A stretch of DNA of 64,000 nucleotides from Agarophyton chilense (lineage: Eukaryota; Rhodophyta; Florideophyceae; Gracilariales; Gracilariaceae), in NCBI GenBank assembly GCA_030374765.1, contig JARGXX010000097.1, positions 806,001-870,000 of the forward strand, written 5' to 3'. Both the position numbers and the translations under genes were made by a program. The first letter of the stretch is position 1, and the number at the start of each line of letters is the position of its first letter. Positions 24,071 to 36,479 of this stretch are shown here, in pieces. Below the pieces are notes generated by a model that was not told the DNA's origin, searched no databases, and was given only the letters and a program-made list of their open reading frames with translations.

Positions 24071-25004
24071 CTATCGGCACCATTCTAAGAGAGGCGGTCC
24101 GGCCATCGCGGCTATGGCCGGGCGTCGAAACAACCGGTGTGTTCCATCGCTATGCACCGCCAGGTAGCTCTCTCTTCTCTCTTGGGCAACACGCGTAAGA
24201 TGCACTATGTCTGTCAGGAAACACTTCTAGTGAAGGTCGTTCACGGACAGATTTTGTTTTTCGCGCATATAGCTTGATTCCAGTCTCCTGTTGACGAAAT
24301 CGGCGAGCGTGGAATGCCGGTCTGGGGAGCGCATGTTTGTTGTATCCAAACTAAGTTGGGGCCTCTTCTCGTGTGCATACCCGACTCTCCCATTGTTATG
24401 GACTTCAATTCGTGCGTCCTTCCAACCAACAATTTATTTGTGTGGACCCGTATAAGCCAACTTCATGGCACGCAATCGCTGCGTTTGAGGTGACCCGTAT
24501 TCTCCGCCTCGGCCGAGCAGCCTACTGCATCTTCGGATCAATGAAGCTTGGAGGCTTGCCATTAGCAGATATATTCGCGGTACTTGCTTTGATCACGAGA
24601 CGCACATTACGTGTTATTAAATCGCGATGTTCAGATTACCAACGTCTTCATGGCACGCACAGACCATTCAGAGCTGACACACAACCAACAGGTTGAGAGA
24701 CTCTTCACGAAGGATTGCGCGAAGCGGACCTTCCTCAACTTTGCCTTGGAACGCGACGACCATCGTCTCCGTCGCATTCCAGGCGGGGGTGTGTTCTAGT
24801 CGATCGTCCTCGATTCTGATCGGGACGTGATGTCCAAATATGCCAGAACACCCACGTACGGCGAGATCACGGCGTCCTGCTCGCGGCGACCTCACCGCCA
24901 TGTTCAATAAAAACCCCGGAGCGATCCAAGGAGAACGGGACCGCTCAAATCAAGAGGAGACAACCGGGAAAATCGTCCCGACTCATTGCTACGCCTGCCA
25001 GCTC
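24071..25004. other. No gene recognised
   Basis: Short ORFs occur on both strands (for example 24373-24696 on the plus strand) without family resemblance or mutual frame agreement. The last five bases (AGCTC, 25000-25004) are the probable target-site copy next to the Copia-B LTR. Confidence 0.3.
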
Positions 25005-25220
25005 TCTCACTGGATCACAACTTGGATACTCGGTTTACTATATGTTGGAGCCCAGAGTTTGGCTTAAGTAGGAGATTCTAACTTCAAGATAGCCAAAGGC
25101 TCTGTAATCACAATTCAACTCGCTCAAAATATTTATTGTAAACGAGAATATTCCCAACAGTGATAGAACGCACGTGATGTGTAATCCGCACTTAGATAGG
25201 ATGAACGTCTTCTGTCAACA
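25005..25220 (-). repeat. 3' LTR of Copia-B
   Basis: This 216-bp repeat pairs with 39966-40181. On the minus strand it starts TGTTGACAG. The purine tract GAGAGGGTG lies directly upstream of it on that strand. By eye about 12 of 216 positions differ from the 5' copy (near 5.5%). The flanks AGCTC (25000-25004) and GGCTC (40182-40186) match at 4 of 5 bases, a decayed target duplication. Confidence 0.85.
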
Positions 25221-27010
25221 CACCCTCTCGTTCTACACTGTGGAATCCTTTCTCAGTCCCATGTTCTTGCAATAGCGGAGGGGAGAGGAAGTAGCTAGAC
25301 CCTTAGTCATAACATCAGCCACCATCAGGGAACTTGGAAGGTACCTCAACTCAAAATTCTTCTTTTCCACATGGTCACGTACGAGATTATATCGAACATC
25401 AATGTGCTTTGTCCTTTCACTACAAAAGTGATCACGAGAGAGAACCAGTGCTCCTTGATTGTCTCAGTAAATGACCGTACCTGCCTCCATCTTTACACCG
25501 AGGGCACTCAACAATTCACGAAACCAAAGGGACTCTCGAACGGCGTAGGACATTGCAACGTACTCAGATTCTACTGTTGACTGACCAACAATAGATTGCT
25601 TCTTATAACGCCAAGAGATACTAGCTTCGGACAACACAAATACGAAATCACTGGTGGACTTACGATCATCAGTATGAGCAGCAAAATCAGCATCAGTGTA
25701 TCCCAAAAGGGAAGCATTGCTCTTGCGATATACCAGCCCCATGTACCTTGCTCCCTTCAAGTATCGCAATACACGTTTAGCAGCTTTCCAATGCGGTCTA
25801 CCGTACTTATCGAGAAAGCGGGAAAGGTATCCAACGGCAAAGGAAATGTCTGGGTGGCACGTATTTGCCAGATGAAGCAAGATTCCAACTAGCTCGCGGT
25901 AGGGAACGTTCAAAAATTCTCTTCTGGATGCAATTGTATGTTGGAAACCATGGGCGTTCCGATCAGTGCACAGTGTTCCATTCCAAAACGCATCAGGGTA
26001 TCATCAATCAAAGGTGCATTATGGATCTTAAGCCCAGCTTCAGATGTACTTTTCTCAATAGTCAAACCCAGAAACTTGCTCTCATCTTTCTCGACTCGTA
26101 GATCGAGATGCTGACTGAGCTGTCGCACAAAGGTCTTCAAGGCATCTTCCGATTTGCCAGCAATGAGAACATCATCGACGTAGACGACAACTCTCATCAC
26201 CCCCCCGTTTCTGACTCTCTCAATCTGCACAGTATACAAAGAAGGATCTGCAGAAGAGACTCTTGCACCTAGGCTGACGAGGATAGGATGCAAGAACTTT
26301 CGAAAAGCTCTTGACGCTTGTTTCAAACCATAAATCGCTTTGATCAATGAATAAACCAAATGCTCGCTGTCTCGTTCTTCAAACCCAAGAGGCTGTTCCA
26401 TGTATATTTCTTCATCCAGGGTTCCGTACAAAGATGCAGCTTTGATATCCAGCCTAATGAAATTCAATCTCTGATCAACAAAAAGGGCAAGCAATGTGCG
26501 GAGTGTGGTGTACCTGACCACAGGAGCAAAGACTTCTAAATAGTCTATTTCGTACTGCTGCATGAAAACCTTTGCCATAATTCGGGCTCTGTGCCTTGTC
26601 ACATGACCAGCAGTGTTTGTCTTACGGTCATAAACCCATCGACAAGGTAATGGACGAGAACCTGCGGGCAACCAAACAAGCTCAATAACTCCTCTTCGGT
26701 GCAGATTGTTCATCTCAGACTTCATTGCTTGAAACCACTGCACACGCTCATTCGTAGACATGGCTTCTTCATAGGTGTTAGGGAGGTCAGGACCACTGAT
26801 CCCCATTAAACATCGCAGTTGTAGTGCTAAAATGGAATCAGGGATGAATCTCTCTGGAGCTGTACGCAATCTGCTGGATCCTCGTGGCGCTGGCGGATAA
26901 TGGGTTACCAGTTCAGGGTCAACGTTTCCGAATTCATCCAAAAACTCCAATTCCATCGGTTCACCTTCGACTTCACCTGTTTTTCCTTCACTTGCAGTCG
27001 CAAAGTCATC

Positions 27011-27726
27011 TGTAGTATTCTACTTTGTCGGGGAATCCGATAGGTTGGTTTTTCGCGAAGTCGCGGTTGGAACCCATAAGTGAGTGTTATCATCAGCATT
27101 GTGATATGAAGAGGCATCCCGCATAGGATGCCTAGAGGCAGAATGTCTTAGTGGAACACGTTGCGTCATGGGTCGAGTGGCTTACCACGGCGCGCGCATA
27201 GTTGCGACCCTTCCTAAGGGAATGCTATATTGGCAACGGCGCATGTAGTGGCGATTCACGTGGAGGGCTTTACTACCCTTTGTAGCTAGACGTCCATTAG
27301 GGACCATACCCATACAGTGGTTTGGCTAAGTGGCTGACCATTGGGAACTATTTATATATTTATTTGGGCACGCACCCTGGTACACAGTATATAGTGTACC
27401 AGAGGTGAGCGCCGACTCCAAGTAAAGGAGACAACATGGGCATCATGACTATTCTGTTCCTCGCTTAGGATTCCTTCACCGGAGATCCGGACGAGCTATA
27501 ATAGATAGTCAGCCCCCAACCACTTCCCGAGCCGTCTCGTACCTACGTTCCATCAACGTTTTACAGTTGCACTGTTCACCCTCGCTGGCGAGTAGTGGCC
27601 TTACATCCCACTTCCAGCTCACTGGTGTTGTAGCTCTACCACCCTTTTTCCTTCGCCGCAAGCGACCCATCGGCAGTCCAAACGCTGTCGCAGGTGTCTG
27701 CTCTTTCCGTTAGAGCGGATACTACA
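27011..27726 (+). repeat. Solo LTR of the gypsy-1 family inserted in Copia-B
   Basis: This 716-bp LTR begins TGTAGTATTC and ends GGATACTACA. It is close in sequence to 21269-21935 but carries an extra block near 27175-27260 that includes GGCGCGCGCATAG. The same block is present in the old copy at 7325-8410, so it is ancestral and was lost in gypsy-1. The flanks TCATC (27006-27010) and TCTTC (27727-27731) match at 4 of 5 bases. No internal element sequence is attached. Confidence 0.85.
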
Positions 27727-28146
27727 TCTTCAACCTGATTGGCGTCATCTTCATTGGCATCTAGTTCTCCATGATGATCAACATCACCAAAGGGATCTGA
27801 GATGCTAGCGCTCTCTTCGAAAGAGGTGCTTGTCGGCCATCCAAGGATAGATTCATCAAATTTTACATCACGAGATACCGACAAAGTACCACTGTCGGAA
27901 TAGTCGATTCTGTACGAGTTGCCTCGTTCAAATCCAACAAGTATATCTTTCCTTGCCCTAGAAGAGAACTTTCCGTCTCGCTTTTTCTTCGGGATGTGCA
28001 CATACGCTAATGCACCAAAGATCCTAATGTGTGATAGATTAGGACGAGTTTTGAACACCGCCTCATACGGAGTACACTTCTCATCTGAGGCAGTTGTGTA
28101 CATGACATTCCTAAGATAATTTGCAGTGTTGAAATCTTCTGCCCAA

Positions 28147-28794
28147 TGTAGAGCAACGCCCAGTCAGGGGATACTTGAAGATGCAACTCATAGAATGAGG
28201 ATTGAACCCTCCGAGGGTTATGATTATGATCCCCTCTAAGGTGTGCTGAGGTGGCACTGTTTTCTGGTTATATTTCGTCTATAAGGGAAAATTCGGATGG
28301 CCCATGGTTGGATTGGCCCCGTGATACACGTGGCTTAATTTTGGCACCGATTTTCGGATATTTGTAGAACGTTGGACTTTTGGGCCCTGACAGTTGGATC
28401 TCCACGTGTATGGCCCTGAGCAGGTGTGCACTACTGTAGAGTTTAGTTAGTGGGCCCTACTTAGGGAGATGAGATCTGACAGTCCGAAGCTCAGAGTAAA
28501 TGGTAACCAAGGTTGGTCTTCGATACCTTTAGAGGTTCTTCGTCGCCATCGTTTCGGCCTTACAACCCGGAACGGGCTCTGGTTAGCAACGCCTGCGTAG
28601 GGACACGACTCCACTTGGAGAGTGCCCACGTTTGGGTTCCGTGCAACCACCCCCTTGGGACCGCTCAGACGACCTGCGTGCACGATACCCCGTGGGGGTT
28701 CTGCTTACTTGTTGCGTGCTTTCTGTGTTTCCTTTCGAGGACCGGTTTTCGCCCCTTTATTGGGTTTCTTTTGTTGCTTCGCCCCTTTTCTGGT
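28147..28794 (+). repeat. 5' LTR of gypsy-2
   Basis: This begins TGTAGAGCAACG and matches 36480-37127 without indels, with about seven substitutions by eye in 648 bases (near 1%). It is preceded by CCCAA (28142-28146), and the same five bases follow the 3' LTR (37394-37398). That is a perfect 5-bp target duplication within the Copia-B integrase. The element is young. Confidence 0.9.
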
Positions 28795-31700
28795 GCCTCG
28801 AAGGATAAACCCGACGTTTCGGAAGACGAAGAAAACCGCCCCGCTGAACGGGACCGCCGCAAGTCCAAGAAGAGGGTTCACCTCCAAGAGGATTTATCGG
28901 ATTCCGATCCCAATCGCTCGTCATCGAGTTCGTCCTCCGAATCTTTGGATAGCGAAGATGGACGCCGGTCATCCCGGGCGACTCGGTCGAAGGCTACTTA
29001 CACCTCTCAAGGGGCAATCCGTACCCGGAAGAAGGGTAGGAAACACCTTGGATTAAGGGAGCTGAAGCCGACGAATCCTCCCTATCGGAAGCTGCTATCG
29101 TACCGCTATTACCGGTTGGATAACCCTTTGGGAGATCGAACATCCCGCGGAACAAGTAAGGTCAAGGACTACATCAAAAGGCTGAGCATCACCCTACAAA
29201 AGAGGGAGTTCACAGGAACAGACCCAATTCTGGTGCTCGATTTCCTTGCGAGGTTCGTCCAGGAGGCTGACATCCTCGGTATGAGTGAAGCGCAAGCGTA
29301 TCTTGCATTACCCTATTTCTTAAAGGGGATGGCTGAAGACCAGTTCAACTCCGTCCGTGGATCATCCCGAGCCTCGGAAGGGGGAGTCACGTGCTGGCCC
29401 GAAGCGGTGCAGTACCTCTTGAGGTCATACGCTACTGGAAATGCGATTCAGGAAGCAATCCTTGCATTAAGGGATATGCGGCAGAAGCCGATGGAAACCG
29501 AAACGGTGTATTCAACTCGCTTGAATAAAGCGTTTCACCGATGCGGGAATGTATTCCCCGCCTACGAGAGATGCTCTATGTTTGTGGATGGTTTGGAACC
29601 CTCGATAAGGGCATTGGTTGCCCGACATCGGGAAGAGAAGCGCAAGCTGACCTACTTGGAACTGGTTCAGTACGCCCAGGCTGAGGGGGATACTCTCCCT
29701 GCCCGGCAGAACCGAAAGAGTCGGCCGACGCGTGCACTCCTCGCCGATGGAGGTAACTCGTCTTTGTCACTCGCAGGAGGCCCTGCCCCTGTGGGGGTCA
29801 ATGATAACATTCATTTCATGGGAAGTAACCCCGAATCTATGGGTACGTCTGAGTTACCGTCGACATCCGCTCCGACTACGGATGAAGACCCTGCGCTCTA
29901 TACCCACGGACGGAGGGTGCCAGCCGCATCGCTACCTTTTGCGAATACCGCTGCTCGGTTCTCTCGCCCCGGATGGAGGGATACAGCACCACGTCGCGTG
30001 GATTCACGTCCACAACCGAACCCGGCAGAGCTGATTTGCTATTTGTGTTACCTCCGTGGTCACAAAGCACCAGACTGCACATTTCCCCTGCGGGACGGTT
30101 CACGAATTATCGCTCAGTACGAGGCTCTGACCTTTGAGGAGAAAGCTCGAGTCCCGAGTAGGTACTATGAGGAAAAAAGGATACTCCGAGCTCACCTTGC
30201 TGACAGGGATACAGAACTTGTACCCGCGAACGGGGAACAACCGGTCCCCTTCGAGGCAGCTGCACCGAATTCGGTGGGGTCCGCTTCGAAAAACTAGACT
30301 TGGGAGTCTCCCCTGCAAGAGGGGCGTCTTCTAAGCCGGAGTTGAAGACTCCCGAGGCGCTCCAGATTCGCTCCCCAGCTGTGACAATCCTTTCAAGGAA
30401 AACGGCTGACACCGACGTTAACTCGGGATACTTTAGTGTCCTCCGTCGCCCGTGGATACGGTTCCGTAATCTCCGTATTCCGGATCGAGTTATGGTAATG
30501 GCCAAGCGGAATAATAAGGTATTCGCCGACTTCGGTCTGTCCAACCAGTTTATGGTTCGTCCAATAGCTGTCCTGGATACATGAGCCGCTCCTAACTTAA
30601 TTCATGTTGAATTGTTACCCCCGCTGCTCCGGGTTCAAGTTCGTACCGGTCCACGTTTGGATATCGCCGATGCGAACAACCACCCGCTACGGACACTGGG
30701 TACAATTTCCCTCATCGTGAGGTTAGGCTCCTATCTCGTTCAGCTAGAGTTTATTGTATGTAAGTCACTTGCAGCACCAGTCATACTGGGTTGTGACTTT
30801 TGCGACCGCTTCGTGGAAGCCATCCGTCCTCGGAATAGAACTGTGGAACTCGAAGACGGGTCTACGATCCCAATCGTTCGTAAACCCTTACAGGGAGCAG
30901 CGCGAACACGCGTTCCTCTCCCTGTCGCGCAGGAATCTGTGAAGAAGGACCCGGTGTCTACACGGGTAAATGTTGCGAAGTCAGTGGCTATCCCGCCAGA
31001 AACCCAGGTTTGGGTCACAGTTGTTACCAAGCAAATTGGTGTGCATGTGGTACAACCGAACCCGTCTCTGTATACGCGGCGTCAACTCGCCCTTGCGAAT
31101 GGGGTTGTCTCCGTGGAAGCGGATAAACCTTTCAAGGTTTTGGTAGCCAACTTTGGAAAGAGAACGCAGCATTTGGTCAAACACCAGATCCTGGGTTATG
31201 TTCTTCCACACCCGCATGCAGTCGTACCTACAAAGATCTCTATCGCAGAGGTCCTTGGTGTGGCGGACCCTAAGGAGGGGATGGACACTGCCGAAATCGC
31301 GGAAGACGGTGAGCATACGACTGCAGCTCCACACGCTGAACGCTTTAAACCTCAGGAGGTTACGGCCCCTATCACAGGAGCAGACCAGACGGATCTTGTT
31401 CAGGAATTGGAGAAATGGGATCTCAACCATGTACCCGCATCTCATCGGGAGAAGCTGAGGCACATGCTTCGTGAATTTACCCCCATGTGGGATGGTTCCC
31501 TTGGAACTATTGGGATTACAGAACACCGCATCGACTTGTTACCGAACACTCGGCCTATTGCTCAATACCCTTACAGAGCTGGACCGAAAGCTCGGGAAGA
31601 GGAGAAATCTCAGGTGGAGAAGATGCTTAGAGCGGGCGTAATTGAACCTGCCCAGTTCGCTTGGGCCTCACCAGTGGTGTTAGTTCCGAAACCGGATGGA

Positions 31701-33503
31701 TCGTGGCGTTTCTGCATCGATTACAGACGCCTGAACGAGGTAACCATTAAGGATGTGTACCCGATCCCTCGGATGGACGAATACATCGACTCCCTTGGGA
31801 GCGCTACTGTTTTCTCTACCCTCGACGCCAATTCGGGCTACTGACAAGTCCCTATTAGGGAGGAAGATCGAGACAAAACGGCTTTCGTGTGTCATCAAGG
31901 ACTTTTCCGATTCCGGAGGATGCCTTTTGGGTTGACAAATGCCCCCGCAACGTTTCAACGGGCGATAGACATTCTGTTGGCTCCCTTCAAGTGGAGGACG
32001 TGTCTAGTGTATTTAGACGACATTATTGTCTTCTCCAACAACCTGGATGACCACCTCGAACACGTCAGGGACGTAATGAAGATACTCCGCGACGCGGGAA
32101 TCACCTTTAAACTCAAGAAGTGCGAGTTTTTCACCGATTCGGTTAAGTATCTGGGTCATATAATCCGTCCCGGACAGCTTTCAATCGATGAAGTACGAGT
32201 AAAATCCTTGAAGGAAGCAAAACACCCGAAAACTCAAACGGAGTTGCGATCCTTCTAAGGTCTGTGTAACGTGTATCGCCGATTTGTCCCGAACTTTGCG
32301 GATATTGCCACCCCCCTCAACAGGCTCCTGACGAAGGGACAACCAGTTGAACTGGAACCTTTTGGCGACGCGGAAGCGTCTGCCTTCACGGCACTGGTGA
32401 ATGCCGTAACATCACCGCCAATCTTGGCTCTACCCAATCCTGGGCTCCATTACGAAGTGGACACCGATGCTAGTGCAAACCAAGTAGGGTGTGCACTGTT
32501 CCAATCCTCTGAGGATGGTGAACGTCACCCTATTGGGTACTGGTCACGTTCCCTGAATGTCCATGAAAGGAACTACTCGGTCTCCGAGAAAGAATGTTTA
32601 GCCGTTGTGTGGGCCTTAGCTACACTTCGCCCCTATCTGATGGGTACTCGTTTCAAAGTCCATACGGACCACGCATGCTTGCGTTGGCTCCTGGAGATCT
32701 CCGAACCCTCGGGCCGCCTTATGCGCTGGCGTCTCCGACTGTCGGAATTCGACTTTGAGATCCTGTACAAGAAAGGGAAGCTGAACACTCAGGCTGATGC
32801 ACTATCCCGCTTGGGAACCACAGCGAAAACTTCGGATGCTCCCGAACCTGGGCCCGCCCCCTCAAGGGCCCAGCCAACGAACTCTTACAGAGTTACTCCC
32901 CCACCGGAGGTAATCAAGCCTCCTGGCTCTCCGCCTAAGGAGGGGGAGGAGGACTTAGTTCCTTCGCAGGACGATGTTTCGTCGTCAACCAGTCGCCCTA
33001 ACAGGGAATCTAGTTCTCACAGTGAGACGGCGAGCCCGACCGAGCCGGCGACAGAAAAGTCACAACCCCAGCGTATGGGTAGCGACATCACCGCCGACCC
33101 AGCCGATCACGACGTCAGGAAAGATGACGAAACCCCGCCTAGGGAGAGTCGTGTGGCGAACTCCGCACCCGGAACGCCTACAGAGCCGACGATCACCCGC
33201 CGCCGCGGAAGAGACACTGAGGTGTCGCACACTCAAACCCCGCTTTCTCGGGAACGAGCTGTGTCAGCGGACCCGCATGGGAAAGATCTCGACAACGAGG
33301 TTGACCAAATTTGGCTCTCCGTCATGGAATGGGAATAGGAACTCCCATGGAGACACTGGAACCCTCAGGAATGGGAAAGAAATGAGTGAGACCCGTCGGG
33401 GACAGCTCAGAAGAGTGCTAGCGCGTGTCGAAAGCGCCACCTCACATCTGCTTGCGGAGTGGCAACCGGCGCCCGCGCATTTATGTGGCACACGTCGAAT
33501 GGC

Positions 33504-33602
33504 ACCGAGCCAATCAAAAGGCTCTGACGACCAACCGTCGCGCAAACCGCCTCACCGAGCCAATCAAAAGGCTCTGACGACCAACCTTCGGGCAAACTGC
33601 CT
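33504..33602. repeat. 50-bp tandem duplication in gypsy-2
   Basis: Two adjacent copies start with ACCGAGCCAATCAAAAGG, with period 50 bp and slight divergence between them. They lie between the Pro/Ser-rich tail and the chromodomain of gypsy-2. Confidence 0.8.
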
Positions 33603-34541
33603 CCGTCACACGGCGCGTTGCACAAGAGCAACCTTCGTCCCCGTAGCTCGGGTTGACGTTGAAGTCTTACCCCCCTGAGATTGGAGACGCTACTGCGTGG
33701 CAGTTTCTCAACCGTCACGGAATCTAAGAACACCTTTGTTATCGGGAAGATCTCAGCTTTAAGAAGAACCCCAAAATTGGGCCGTTTTGACTCCGTAGAC
33801 GGAAGTTACAACGTAGCCCACAGGCCACTCGGCGCCGTTTGGACGAAGTGCTGAGACCAGCTCGCAACACGGAAAAGAACCCACCGGGGTGTGTCTAGAC
33901 CCTACGTTGACACCCTCAAGGGAACTAGAGCGTTCCAAGATGGAAGAGAAGCCCGAACAGGGAAAAGTGTACCCGCAGGAATTCGTTATCGATCGCATCG
34001 TGCCTCACATCTACACCCCCGAGGGAGAAGTTCGCTACCAAGTCCGATGGTACGGATTCTCGCCTGATGAGGATACAGTAGAACCCATTGAGCACCTTCC
34101 GATGTCTAAGGTTTTATCCTATCACCGACGCGCTCGGGTAACCTTGCCTCCAAGTCTGGATCGTGCCCAAGTCGGGTAAGCCACCACGGGAACTGGTGTG
34201 GATGCGACCTCGAAGTGAGGAAGATGTTGGACCTCTGAAGAGGAATTGAAGAGAGTATCCCGAAGAACACGTATTGAGAGGGAATGTTTACTGGCCCTCG
34301 GCCTAGCGCCGTTAACCGGGGAACACAACACCGGTTATCGGGACAGTTTATAATGAAAAAGGAAAAGAAGACCCACGAAGTGGAGGAGAAGATTGAGAAG
34401 AAGATTGGACCCTAGGAAGGGAAGAAGATGAAGACGAAGATGAAGAAGATCCTAGGAAGGAAGAAGAAAAGATGTTATGCAAATATCAGAAGATTACTAT
34501 TGTCGCCAAGCTATGGACTCCACAATTGCCCGAAGGCGGAA

Positions 34542-36437
34542 CTACCGAAAGCCCGAGGAGGGACCCGCCCCACCGTTGGGATTCTGGCCCTGATGGTACG
34601 CCGAGGCGAAAGCCAACATCTGGCTCACATCCGTCATACCCGGGGGAATCGGAATGCCTGCATTCACGAGGCCTTGTCGCACACTATCCGCTTGCGGAGT
34701 GGCAACCGGCGCCTGCGCAAGGGTGTTCACACCCCACCCGGGGAGAGCAGATGGACCGCCACCGGATGCATTCGCCGCCGCAGCTGAGGTCGTTCCCACT
34801 GGTTGGAAGGGTGCAGATGGCTCCACAGGGAGTACTCCACTAGGAGCTGGCACGTCGTTATCCAACGCTGGATCGTCCAGGTCTACTGGAGGCTCGTACT
34901 CGTAATCGTCGGTATAAATGAACCCCGTCGGGTGTCCCACCGGCATTGGTCGAGGCGAGTCCATCAGCCCCCGTGCTTGCGCCGCGCTGATGCGAACCCC
35001 TTCGAAGGGATTGTAATAGACCCAGCTACCGGAGCCCGGATCGTACCGGCCAGGAGACTTGTCTCGCGCGGATCCTTCCCCCGCGGGCTGATTTGCCACT
35101 GGAACTCGATCCCATTGGGTGTTCTCGATCACGTCCAAGATTGGATACAGGTCCTGCACGTTGCTGACCGAACCCAACGGTGGGACAAGGTCGATCTGAC
35201 GCATGATGGTCTGTAGCATCGGAGGAATAAACCAGATACGGAAATGGTCATGAGCATCCCAGAGGAGGTGCGCCGCTACGCGGGCTGCCCACTTGGCTGC
35301 AACGAGGGCCCAGTATCCCGAGTTCGGGTCGTGCATCAAACGAGACCCGATATAGTAGATGAATGGGGGCAGTTCAGAAAAGCACCCTCGGGGGACCTCG
35401 ACCTTACTCCACCAAGCTGGAAGTGGCACGAATCGCCCAACCTTCGCCGTGTTATGGATACGCTCCAGTTCCACGTGAGGATACGGGACAAGGAACCCGA
35501 AACGGGAGCGCGAGCGGCGCTTGAAGCGCACGCGTCGATCGAACCCATATTGGGTAAACTGCCGTTGAAGGTACCTGAATTCAGCCCGAAGGATAGGGCA
35601 ACTCCATTGGAGCATATCTTCTCGGAGAGGAAAACCCGGTCCGCGGAACTCGGCTTCGGGAAAGGCTGCCAGGTTATCCGCGTAGGAGACCTCACCGTAC
35701 GTGCGGTAATAGGCGACATCGAACCCGTACTCCGGGGGAACCAGTTGGTCAAAGCGTGACCTCTCCAATCGCTGGTAGGCCAGAGCCGCCATCGCTGCGC
35801 GCGCCTTGTCCAGGGACTCCCCGCGACTGCGGTATAGATACTGAGGCTCTATGGCTACCCGCGCCCTCCAATCGGGAGAACGTACAACCTCGACAGGTAG
35901 GCCACCCGGCAATAAGCCGTCCTCCACGTAGGAGTCGATGAGCTCATCGTCGCGAACCGCTGTCGGATGGAACCACGGAGCGCGGGAATATATCACCGGA
36001 TCGGTAAGGGGACTCCACCTTCGAAAGGATTCGTTTGAGATCCAACCTCTGGAGTTTGCCACCAAGGGCATCGCATTAGCGGAGTTCCACGCCACCGCAT
36101 TAATGTCCAAATCCTCCTGAGGATGTCGGTTGCCCGCCGAGGCGGACGGTTCGGTACCTGACGGAGCCGCATCCAAACCGGAGAAATATCCACCCTGCTG
36201 GGGAGCTTCGTTGTCCGCCGGCGCGGAGGCCGATGGCCCCGAGAGTGGGTTGATGACGTATGGATTCATTCCCTTGAGAGGGCTGTTTGAGACCGCTGTT
36301 GCGAGAAGTTGCTTATCGCCGAAAGTCGGAGGAGGAGAAGAAAGTTGTACCGATGTGCCGGTTTTGTGGCGATCCTCAGAAGTGGTGAAGGACCCCATTG
36401 GGAGAGAAGTATGTATAGTGATCGGAAAGCTAGACAC
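34542..36437 (-). CDS. Antisense ORF of gypsy-2 (631 codons), conserved with gypsy-1
   Basis: This long ORF lies on the strand opposite to gag-pol, ending close to the 3' LTR side and starting about 40 bp from it. The first 150 or so residues are Ser/Pro/Gly-rich. The core, about residues 160-500, is homologous to the gypsy-1 antisense product and has many aromatic and Arg residues plus blocks such as RSRFGFLVPYPHVELERIH and LLWDAHDHFRIWF. The tail is acidic, then Ala/Pro/Gly-rich. I see no catalytic motif, signal peptide or membrane span. Retained homology between two diverged element families, in the same place and orientation, argues for a real protein. Its role is unknown. The promoter would have to lie near or within the 3' LTR, reading backwards. 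Confidence 0.75.
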   Translation of the reverse strand: MSSFPITIHTSLPMGSFTTSEDRHKTGTSVQLSSPPPTFGDKQLLATAVSNSPLKGMNPYVINPLSGPSASAPADNEAPQQGGYFSGLDAAPSGTEPSASAGNRHPQEDLDINAVAWNSANAMPLVANSRGWISNESFRRWSPLTDPVIYSRAPWFHPTAVRDDELIDSYVEDGLLPGGLPVEVVRSPDWRARVAIEPQYLYRSRGESLDKARAAMAALAYQRLERSRFDQLVPPEYGFDVAYYRTYGEVSYADNLAAFPEAEFRGPGFPLREDMLQWSCPILRAEFRYLQRQFTQYGFDRRVRFKRRSRSRFGFLVPYPHVELERIHNTAKVGRFVPLPAWWSKVEVPRGCFSELPPFIYYIGSRLMHDPNSGYWALVAAKWAARVAAHLLWDAHDHFRIWFIPPMLQTIMRQIDLVPPLGSVSNVQDLYPILDVIENTQWDRVPVANQPAGEGSARDKSPGRYDPGSGSWVYYNPFEGVRISAAQARGLMDSPRPMPVGHPTGFIYTDDYEYEPPVDLDDPALDNDVPAPSGVLPVEPSAPFQPVGTTSAAAANASGGGPSALPGWGVNTLAQAPVATPQADSVRQGLVNAGIPIPPGMTDVSQMLAFASAYHQGQNPNGGAGPSSGFR

Positions 36438-36479
36438 CCGCGGCTCGGAATGTTCTTCCTCGTCTTAAGGAGGGGGAGA

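Larger units (their letters stand above)
28795..36479 (+). mobile_element. Gypsy-2: chromodomain Ty3/gypsy element nested in Copia-B, broken
   Basis: This is a plus-strand element from a different family than gypsy-1, though related along gag-pol. Parts seen: gag about 28800-30297, with an acidic/Ser-rich stretch, a capsid-like region and a CCHC knuckle (CYLCYLRGHKAPDC, near 30040-30080); protease-like region (VILGCDFCDRFVEAIRP, near 30780-30830); reverse transcriptase (FCIDYRRLNEV near 31710, YLDDIIVFSN near 32010); RNase H near 32450-32810, followed by a long Pro/Ser/Glu-rich tail to 33338; a chromodomain near 33970-34140 (YQVRWYGFSPDEDT). A purine tract (AAGGAGGGGGAGA) ends directly at the 3' LTR. 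Some breaks are present despite the young LTRs. The gag ORF is long and open. Confidence 0.88.

Noticed and set aside
28513-28794. Upstream part of the long open frame that runs into gypsy-2 gag
   Set aside because: These bases are LTR sequence shared with the 3' LTR; the open frame there is by chance.
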